Assembly (NCBI GenBank): GCA_910577165.1
Contig: CAJTLX010000044.1
Span: 1-29,641, forward strand
Direction of reading: 5' to 3'
Length of the DNA stretch: 29,641 nucleotides
Source: an uncultured Lachnospiraceae bacterium
GTDB taxonomy: Bacteria; Bacillota; Clostridia; Lachnospirales; Lachnospiraceae
The notes under the pieces are model-generated. The model worked only from the letters and a program-made list of their open reading frames with translations, made no database searches and was not told the DNA's origin. Of this stretch, positions 23,377 to 29,641 are shown piece after piece (position 1 is the first letter of the stretch; every line of letters begins with the position of its first letter). The position numbers and the translations under genes are program-made.

Positions 23377-25278
23377 ATGAGTAGGAAACGAAGTAAAGCA
23401 AATGTAAAATTTACACGCAAGATGCAGGGGGCGTTGTTCTTTGTATTTTGCGTGGTTTTTGCATTGATTTTAGGATTATGTGCCAGACTTGTCTGGCTTC
23501 ATGCAAATGAGGGAGAAAATTACGGGAAAAAACTGCTTGCTCAGCACAGTTTGGGGACAAACACGAATTTGCCATATCGGCGCGGAGATATCCTGGATCG
23601 CAACGGTGTAGTTTTAGCGAGAAGTACCAAGGTATTCAATGTGATTTTTGATCCGAGCATTATCAATATGGATGAGAGTTATGCTGAGCCAACCATAAAC
23701 GCGCTGGTGCAAATTTATGGGCTGGACGCAAATGAATTGCGCAGTATCCTTATCGAGAAGAGTACAAGTGCGTACATCAGACTTTTGCGGCAGCAGAGCT
23801 TGGAGAGCAAACTGGCATTTGAGGAATATGTGGCAGCGAGCGATGACCGCAAAAAGATTCAGGGGGTATGGTTTGAGGAGGAATACGTAAGAAACTATCC
23901 TTTTAACTCGCTTGCCTCCCATGTGATCGGGTACACGGTGGGGGGAGATATTGGCACCTGGGGAATTGAGCAGTATTATAATGAAGAACTGATTGGCGTA
24001 AATGGCAGGGAGTACGGTTACTATGATTCGGAACTGAATTTGACCAAAGTTTCCAAACCGGCAACTGACGGAAATACGATTATCTCCACATTAGATGTAA
24101 ATGTACAGCGTCTTGCGGAGGAAAAGATAAAAAATTTTCGCCAGACCTGGAAATGTGAAAATATCGGTGTGATTGTGATGAACCCAAATAATGGGGCAAT
24201 CTACGCGATGGCATCAAACGAGGGGTTTGATTTAAATGATCCGCGAAATCTCTCCGCTTATTACACGCCGGAGGAGATCGCGGCAATGAGCGAGGAAGAG
24301 AATCTAAATGCTCTAAACCGTATGTGGAGAAATTTTTGTATTAGCGATACCTATGAGCCGGGTTCCACATTTAAGCCATTTACTGTGGCAGCAGCACTTG
24401 AGGAAAATTTAGTCAAGGCAACAGATACCTTTACCTGTGACGGGTTCCGCAAAGTGGCAGGCTACCGCATTAACTGTAATCGCCGTTCCGGGCACGGCGT
24501 AGTGACGCTTACGGAAGCACTGATGAAATCTTGCAATCCGGCACTGATGTCCATCGGTGAGTTTCTTGAGCGGGATCTATTTCACCAGTATCAGGAACAT
24601 TTTGGGTTTGCCCAGACAACGGGGATCGACCTTCCAGGCGAGAGCAAAAGTATTTTAATTCCGATTGAGAATTTGAATGTGACGGAGCTTGCCACCTCAA
24701 GTTTCGGGCAGGGCTTCAATATCACCATGGTGCAGCTTGCCTCCGCTTTTTGTTCCCTGATCAACGGAGGAAATTATTATCAGCCCCATGTGGTAGAACA
24801 GATAAGAAATGCGTCAGGCACAGTGGTCTACGAAAATCCGGGCATTGTTCTCTCCGTTTCCGTCTCAGCACAAACTTCAGAATTTATGCGTCAGGCGATG
24901 TTTATGACTGTGGATTCCGGAACAGCCTCCCCGGCAAAAGTCGAGGGATATTTGGTTGGCGGAAAGACAGGTACTGCACAAAAAGGGGTGCGCGATAAGG
25001 AGAATCAGAAATATGTTGTCTCCTTTGTCGGCTGTGTTCCGACTGACGATCCTCAGGTGGTGATCTACGTGGTAATTGACGAGATCCACGACGAGGAAAA
25101 AAAGGCGAGCAGCTCACTTGCCACGGCATTAACCAGCGAGATTTTGGAGGAGATCTTACCGTATCTTGGCGTTTATCCGGAGGGGGAGATCAACTACCAT
25201 ATTGATCTGCCAGTGAATGATCCCTCAACGGATCTTAATGATATGCAGGAGGGGGATATTATTGCCCCGGAGGATTAG
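23377..25278 (+). CDS. Class B penicillin-binding protein (FtsI/PBP2 type), first of two
   Basis: Monofunctional D,D-transpeptidase that cross-links septal or wall peptidoglycan. About 633 residues: short cytoplasmic N-terminus, one membrane anchor (about 11-34, ALFFVFCVVFALILGLCARLVWL), a PBP dimerisation-type domain (RRGDILDRNGVVLARS), and the transpeptidase domain with S-T-F-K (Ser330, Lys333), S-C-N (Ser385-Asn387) and K-T-G (Lys530-Gly532). No PASTA domain follows; it ends in an acidic tail (NDMQEGDIIAPED). Start: ATG 23377 or the in-frame TTG 23368, which is better spaced from GGGAAAG; the two differ by three residues. The neighbour downstream is a paralogue, so this is probably the vegetative division PBP, by inference. 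Confidence 0.94.
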   Translation: MSRKRSKANVKFTRKMQGALFFVFCVVFALILGLCARLVWLHANEGENYGKKLLAQHSLGTNTNLPYRRGDILDRNGVVLARSTKVFNVIFDPSIINMDESYAEPTINALVQIYGLDANELRSILIEKSTSAYIRLLRQQSLESKLAFEEYVAASDDRKKIQGVWFEEEYVRNYPFNSLASHVIGYTVGGDIGTWGIEQYYNEELIGVNGREYGYYDSELNLTKVSKPATDGNTIISTLDVNVQRLAEEKIKNFRQTWKCENIGVIVMNPNNGAIYAMASNEGFDLNDPRNLSAYYTPEEIAAMSEEENLNALNRMWRNFCISDTYEPGSTFKPFTVAAALEENLVKATDTFTCDGFRKVAGYRINCNRRSGHGVVTLTEALMKSCNPALMSIGEFLERDLFHQYQEHFGFAQTTGIDLPGESKSILIPIENLNVTELATSSFGQGFNITMVQLASAFCSLINGGNYYQPHVVEQIRNASGTVVYENPGIVLSVSVSAQTSEFMRQAMFMTVDSGTASPAKVEGYLVGGKTGTAQKGVRDKENQKYVVSFVGCVPTDDPQVVIYVVIDEIHDEEKKASSSLATALTSEILEEILPYLGVYPEGEINYHIDLPVNDPSTDLNDMQEGDIIAPED

Positions 25279-25365
25279 GCACCGTAAAAGCTTCGTGTGG
25301 GTATAGATTGGGCAGGTTATGAATACAATAAAAGGAAAGAGCGAAACAAAATCAGGAAGCGTTTT

Positions 25366-27312
25366 ATGCATTTTCTTTCTTATCAGAAGCGTGGGCTCTT
25401 CTTCCTTCTTGTGCTGCTTTTTGCAGGAATGTTAGTAATTTGCGGTCGTCTGTCCTACTTTATGATTTTTGTTACTGACCGGTATGCGGAGCGGGCAAAG
25501 GAACTTCATGAGCGCGAGAGAAGTATAAAGGCGGAGCGTGGGTTAATTTATGACCGTAACGGCGTAGTGATCGCAGACAATAAGCCGGTCTGCACGATCT
25601 CCGTAATACATAATCAGATAACGAACCCGGAGGAAGTAATTGAAAAACTTTCAGAAATTCTTGAAATTTCGGAGGAAACAGTCAGAAAGCGCGTGGAGAA
25701 ATATTCATCTATCGAGCGCATCAAGGCGAACGTAGACAAGGAAACAGCCGATAAGATTCGCGATCTGAATCTGGACGGGGTGATGGTGGATGAGGATTAC
25801 AAAAGATTTTATCCATTTGGATCGCTCGCCTCCAAGGTGCTTGGATTTACCGGGAGCGACAATCAGGGGATTATTGGACTGGAAGTCGAGTATGATTCCT
25901 ATCTGCAGGGAATTCCAGGAAAGATTTTAACGCAGACCACCGCGCATGGCCTGGAGCTTGAAAATGCTGCGGAGAACAGGGAGGAGCCAGTTTCCGGGAG
26001 CCATTTGCACACCAGCCTCGATGTGGTTATTCAACAGTTTGCCGAGCAGGCGGCAGAGAAAGTCTACGAGGCGAAGGGGGCGAACCGGGTCAGCATTATT
26101 GTGATGAACCCGCAAAACGGTGAGATCTATGCGATGGTCAATGTTCCGGAATTTGATTTAAATGCACCCTACACTCTGACCGCACAGGTTCTTGGAGAGA
26201 ATGATAAGGACGCACTGACAAGCGAGAAGAAGAACGAACTGTTAAATGCCATGTGGCGAAATCCCTGTATCAACGACACTTATGAGCCGGGTTCGGCATT
26301 TAAGATTGTAACGGCGACAGCAGCACTTGAGGAGGGGGTTGTCCATTTAAGTGATACGTTTTACTGTCCGGGTTATAAGCTGGTGGAAGATCGCACTATC
26401 CGCTGTCATAAGGTGGGGGGACATGGAAGCGAGGATTTTAAGCAGGGGATTATGAATTCCTGCAATCCGGTTTTTATGGAGGTTGGCGCGAGGATCGGTG
26501 CAGAGCGTTTTCTGTATTATTTTGATAAATTGGGGCTGACGAGCCGCACTGGAGTGGATCTTCCAGGGGAAGCAAACTCGATTTTACATAAATTGGAAAA
26601 TATTAAAGCAGTGGAACTTGCGACAATGTCCTTTGGTCAATCCTTTCAGATTACGCCATTGCAGCTGATGCGCGCGGCAAGTGCCGCCGTCAATGGTGGG
26701 ACACTAATCACGCCGCATTTTGGCGTTTCCATAGAAAATGCGGAGGGGGTTACCGTAAAAACCTTTAGCTATGAGACGAAAGAGGAGGCGGTATCCGATA
26801 AGACCAGTCAGACCATGAGAGAGCTTTTGGAGGCGGTTGTGGCAGAGGGAACCGGAAAGCGTGCGTATGTGGCAGGGCTTCATATCGGAGGAAAGACGGC
26901 GACTTCCGAGAAACTCCCGCGGAGAACCGGGCGTTATATCGCTTCATTTTTGGGTTTCGCACCAGCATCCGATCCACAGGTTATGGTGCTGGTGATGATT
27001 GATGAGCCGGAGGGCATTTATTACGGTGGGACGATCGCCGCGCCGGTTGCGGGGGAGATCTTTGAAAATATCCTCCCCTATCTTGGGTTCGCACCGGACT
27101 ACAGCGAGCAGGAGTTAAAACAGTATTCGCTTGGCAGCGTCACTATGCCGGATTTTACCAAAAAGACTCTAAAACAGGCAAAAACCGAGTTTGCCGCCTA
27201 CTCAGAAGGGCAACTTTATGTGATTGGCGAGGGGGAAAAGGTGAAAGAGCAGTTTCCACTGCCTGGAGAAAAAGTAAACGAGAATAGTGACCTGATTTTA
27301 TATATGGAATAA
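25366..27312 (+). CDS. Class B penicillin-binding protein with C-terminal PASTA domain (SpoVD-like), KTA instead of KTG
   Basis: About 648 residues: membrane anchor (about 9-32), dimerisation domain (KAERGLIYDRNGVVIADN), transpeptidase domain with S-A-F-K (Ser310, Lys313) and S-C-N (Ser365-Asn367), and one PASTA repeat at the end (about 588-646, TMPDFTKKTLKQAKTEF). The third active-site motif reads K-T-A-T-S-E-K (Lys510-Thr511-Ala512; codon GCG at 26899-26901) where nearly all relatives have K-T-G. The architecture fits SpoVD (spore cortex) or a second division PBP. Start: ATG 25366 with AGGAAG 6 bases upstream; an in-frame GTG at 25297 would add 23 basic residues but has no binding site. It lies next to a paralogous PBP, suggesting an old duplication. 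Whether it is active is open. Confidence 0.93.
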   Translation: MHFLSYQKRGLFFLLVLLFAGMLVICGRLSYFMIFVTDRYAERAKELHERERSIKAERGLIYDRNGVVIADNKPVCTISVIHNQITNPEEVIEKLSEILEISEETVRKRVEKYSSIERIKANVDKETADKIRDLNLDGVMVDEDYKRFYPFGSLASKVLGFTGSDNQGIIGLEVEYDSYLQGIPGKILTQTTAHGLELENAAENREEPVSGSHLHTSLDVVIQQFAEQAAEKVYEAKGANRVSIIVMNPQNGEIYAMVNVPEFDLNAPYTLTAQVLGENDKDALTSEKKNELLNAMWRNPCINDTYEPGSAFKIVTATAALEEGVVHLSDTFYCPGYKLVEDRTIRCHKVGGHGSEDFKQGIMNSCNPVFMEVGARIGAERFLYYFDKLGLTSRTGVDLPGEANSILHKLENIKAVELATMSFGQSFQITPLQLMRAASAAVNGGTLITPHFGVSIENAEGVTVKTFSYETKEEAVSDKTSQTMRELLEAVVAEGTGKRAYVAGLHIGGKTATSEKLPRRTGRYIASFLGFAPASDPQVMVLVMIDEPEGIYYGGTIAAPVAGEIFENILPYLGFAPDYSEQELKQYSLGSVTMPDFTKKTLKQAKTEFAAYSEGQLYVIGEGEKVKEQFPLPGEKVNENSDLILYME

Positions 27313-27358
27313 GTGGCATTGACCAGATCGGAATACAGAAAGGGGTTGGTAAGAGGAA

Positions 27359-28729
27359 ATGGAAGGAAAAGAGATATTTTTAAACAAAAAAGTTTTGATC
27401 TTTGGGATCGGGATCAGTGGGATTGCGGCGGCAAAACTTTTAAATGGGGTCTGCGATATTATTTTGTATGACTCCAACAAAAATGCTAATATAACAGATA
27501 GTATATTAAAGGATTTTTCCGGGACAGTTATCCTCAATGAACTGAAAGATGAAGATATTGCCAGTGTGGATTTCGCCGTGCTAAGTCCGGGAGTTCCAAC
27601 GGATTTAGAGGAGGTTTACCGCCTAAGGAGCGCGGGGGTAAAAATTCTTGGCGAGGTGGAGTTGGCATACCTGTTTGAGAGGGGGCAGGTGGTGGCAATT
27701 ACCGGAACTAATGGCAAGACCACCACAACAGCATTGACCGGACAGATAATGAAAACCTACTACCAGGATGTTTTTGTTGTCGGCAATATCGGAATTCCGT
27801 ATACGCAGATGGTATCGCAGACAGAGGAAACTTCGGTTACGGTGGCGGAGATCAGCAGCTTTCAGCTTGAGACGGTACAGAAATTTCATCCGAGAGTATC
27901 CGCAATCACAAATATTACTCCCGACCATTTAAACCGCCATCACACCATGGAAAATTATGCTGCGGCAAAATTTGCGGTAGCGAAAAACCAGACGGAGGAG
28001 GATACCTGTATATTAAATTACGAGGACGAAAGGCTAAGAGCCTTCGGGGAGAAGCTTTCCTGCAAAATTATCTGGTTTTCCAGCGCGAGAAGGCTTTCGG
28101 AAGGATTCTTTCTCTCCGGGGATGAAATCGTTTTCGTAGAGGGTGGGAAGGAACAGGTGCTGCTGCCAGTAAGTGAACTAAACATTATTGGGCGGCATAA
28201 TTATGAGAATGCGATGACTGCGGCGGCGGCGGCGGTAGCGATGAGGGTACCACTTGATTGTATCAGAAAGGCTCTCCGCGCATTTAAAGCGGTGGAACAC
28301 CGAATTGAGTTTGTAGTGGAAAAAAATGGTGTGAAGTATTACAATGATTCCAAGGGAACAAATCCGGATGCCTCCATTCAGGCGGTTCGCGCGATGAGTA
28401 CAAAGACCTTTTTAATCGGCGGCGGATATGATAAAGGATCAGAGTACGGCGAGTGGATCGATGCGTTTGAGGGCAGGATAAAAACCCTTGTGCTTTTGGG
28501 GCAGACAAAGGAGAAGATCGCCAAAGCGGCGAGGGAGAGAGGCTTTTTAGATATCGTGATGGCAGAAGATATGAAGGATGCAGTAAATTTTTGTTCAAAA
28601 CACGCAAAACCTGGCGAGGCGGTGCTGCTTTCTCCGGCCTGTGCAAGTTGGGGAATGTTTAAAAATTACGAGGAGCGCGGGAGAATCTTTAAGGAGCTTG
28701 TGCGCGCGCTGCCGGACGGGGAGGTTTAG
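27359..28729 (+). CDS. murD: UDP-N-acetylmuramoyl-L-alanine--D-glutamate ligase MurD
   Basis: Cytoplasmic ATP-dependent ligase that adds D-Glu to UDP-MurNAc-L-Ala. 456 residues, normal length. Seen: N-terminal Rossmann-like domain (VLIFGIGISGIAAAKLL), VLSPGVP, the P-loop GTNGKTTTT (Lys120), AEISSFQLETV, NITPDHLNRH, the ATP-site YNDSKGTNPDA, and the end motif LLSPACASWGMFKNYEERG. An AAAGGGG 13 bases before ATG 27359 and GAGG two bases before it are both poorly spaced; an in-frame stop at 27350 rules out an earlier start. It lies 46 bases after the SpoVD-like gene, directly where mraY would be expected. Confidence 0.97.
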   Translation: MEGKEIFLNKKVLIFGIGISGIAAAKLLNGVCDIILYDSNKNANITDSILKDFSGTVILNELKDEDIASVDFAVLSPGVPTDLEEVYRLRSAGVKILGEVELAYLFERGQVVAITGTNGKTTTTALTGQIMKTYYQDVFVVGNIGIPYTQMVSQTEETSVTVAEISSFQLETVQKFHPRVSAITNITPDHLNRHHTMENYAAAKFAVAKNQTEEDTCILNYEDERLRAFGEKLSCKIIWFSSARRLSEGFFLSGDEIVFVEGGKEQVLLPVSELNIIGRHNYENAMTAAAAAVAMRVPLDCIRKALRAFKAVEHRIEFVVEKNGVKYYNDSKGTNPDASIQAVRAMSTKTFLIGGGYDKGSEYGEWIDAFEGRIKTLVLLGQTKEKIAKAARERGFLDIVMAEDMKDAVNFCSKHAKPGEAVLLSPACASWGMFKNYEERGRIFKELVRALPDGEV

Positions 28730-28768
28730 TGCAGGGGGCTTAAAAATCATCGGGAAAGAGGTTTGGCT

Positions 28769-29641
28769 ATGACGAGGGATGATATGGAACAGGGAAAGCG
28801 AAGAAAGAAAAAGCGCTATTATGATTATACGCTCTTATTCCTCGTCCTTTTTCTGGTGTGTTTTGGGCTGGTGATGGTGTTCAGTGTCAGCTACTACAAC
28901 GCAAATAAATATTACCAGGATCCCACGCTGTTTTTGCGCAAACAGGCGATCTTTGCGGTGGCGGGCACGGCGTTAATGGTATTTATCTCAAAGATTGATT
29001 ACCGTATCTATATGCAGAAACTTCCATTTCTGCCGGTAAAGCCGATTTTTCTTCTGTATTTTTTATGTATTGGCTTACAGCTTTACCTTGTGCTTTTTGG
29101 CGAGACCACAGGCGGTTCGCAGCGTTGGATTGAGCTTGGAAGTTTCGGCAAATTCCAGCCTTCCGAGATCTCAAAAATCTGTGTGCTTTTACTGACCTCC
29201 TATATTGTAAAACTCTCGCCGCGAAGATTAAACAGCATTAAAGGCTTTATCCGGGTAATGGCGATTATGATGCCGCTCATTGTCTTGGTTGTGTGGGAGA
29301 ATTTCTCGACTGCGCTGGTTATGGGCGTGATGATGGTGGCCATCTGTTTTGTGGCATCGCGCAATAAAAAATATTATGTGATGATCGCTCTGATTTTAAT
29401 TATTGCCGCCGTCCTCTTTATCATGCTGTTTCCGTATCGCCTGGAACGCATTAAGATCTGGCAGGATATCGAGAATCATCCCAAGGGTTACCAGATCTTG
29501 CAGGGGCTTTATGCCATTGCAAGCGGGGGACTTTTTGGCAAGGGCTTAGGTCAGGGAGTGCAAAAGCTTGGCTATATCCCGGAGGCGCACAACGATATGA
29601 TTTTTTCAACCATATGTGAGGAGCTTGGGCTGGTCGGAGCA
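28769..29641 (+). CDS. ftsW: FtsW/SpoVE-type SEDS peptidoglycan glycosyltransferase, 3' partial
   Basis: Polytopic membrane protein of the SEDS family that polymerises lipid II at the septum together with a class B PBP. 291 codons are present and the frame is still open at the right edge; complete relatives have about 370-400. Seen: basic cytoplasmic N-terminus (KRRKKKRYYDY), repeated hydrophobic segments, the signature GSQRWIELGSFGKFQPSEISKI and PEAHNDMIFSTICEELGLVG. AAAGAGG lies 7 bases before ATG 28769. It follows murD by 39 bases in the usual dcw order and lies downstream of two possible PBP partners. FtsW and SpoVE cannot be separated from sequence alone. Confidence 0.95.
   Translation, partial: MTRDDMEQGKRRKKKRYYDYTLLFLVLFLVCFGLVMVFSVSYYNANKYYQDPTLFLRKQAIFAVAGTALMVFISKIDYRIYMQKLPFLPVKPIFLLYFLCIGLQLYLVLFGETTGGSQRWIELGSFGKFQPSEISKICVLLLTSYIVKLSPRRLNSIKGFIRVMAIMMPLIVLVVWENFSTALVMGVMMVAICFVASRNKKYYVMIALILIIAAVLFIMLFPYRLERIKIWQDIENHPKGYQILQGLYAIASGGLFGKGLGQGVQKLGYIPEAHNDMIFSTICEELGLVGA

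Noticed and set aside
25297..25365. GTG 25297 as start of the second PBP
   Set aside because: There is no Shine-Dalgarno before it, while ATG 25366 has AGGAAG at 6 bases and leaves a normal short cytoplasmic N-terminus. It is not fully excluded, since the added stretch is basic, as cytoplasmic tails often are.
1..29641. CRISPR array, rRNA, tRNA, or complete insertion sequence
   Set aside because: No regularly spaced repeats, tRNA cloverleaf, rRNA-like stretch or transposase frame was seen on either strand.

Overview
The window reads as a chromosomal segment of a low-to-mid GC Firmicute of class Clostridia, most likely a member of the Lachnospiraceae. This is inferred from the gene order (priA-def-fmt-rsmB-rlmN-PP2C-PASTA kinase-rsgA-rpe-thiN, the order also known from Bacillus subtilis), from the division cluster with two class B penicillin-binding proteins in tandem, and from the HTH-protein family at 3.4 kb. 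Every gene I can support lies on the + strand. The two ends of the window cut an MBOAT acyltransferase gene (5' end missing) and an ftsW/spoVE-type gene (3' end missing).

Region 1 (1-5.3 kb) is accessory in character and visibly AT-rich up to about 3.4 kb. It holds an MBOAT O-acyltransferase followed by its probable SGNH-fold partner, which is broken into two frames at a run of eight G. Next is a 305-base gap with nested inverted repeats, a frameshifted SUKH (SMI1/KNR4) immunity-type gene, a tandem-HTH protein that probably starts on ATT, and an overlapping calcineurin-like metallophosphoesterase. The gap after it carries a string of hairpins resembling the end (omega-RNA region) of an IS200/IS605-type element, then a promoter.

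Region 2 (5.4-21.5 kb) is a dense housekeeping run: murF, priA, def, fmt, a YugP-like membrane Zn-peptidase, rsmB, rlmN, PP2C phosphatase, PASTA kinase, rsgA, rpe, thiN, ychF and lgt. Gaps are short, several genes overlap by 1-4 bases, and the run closes with a good intrinsic terminator after lgt. The themes are restart of replication, formyl-methionine handling, rRNA modification, ribosome assembly and reversible Ser/Thr phosphorylation tied to the cell wall.

Region 3 (21.6 kb to the end) is a division and cell wall (dcw) cluster with its own probable promoter: rsmH, an FtsL-like gene, two class B PBPs (the second with a C-terminal PASTA domain and an unusual KTA in place of KTG), murD and ftsW. 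Neither mraZ nor mraY is in its usual slot, and murF is displaced to the front of region 2.

The most interesting points are the G8 tract that splits the SGNH gene (phase variation, programmed frameshift or error), the structured RNA-like segment after the phosphoesterase, the KTA active-site motif, and the uncharacterised C-terminal domain of the PASTA kinase. I did not find a convincing new multi-gene system. The nearest candidates are the MBOAT/SGNH switch and the HTH-phosphoesterase pair.
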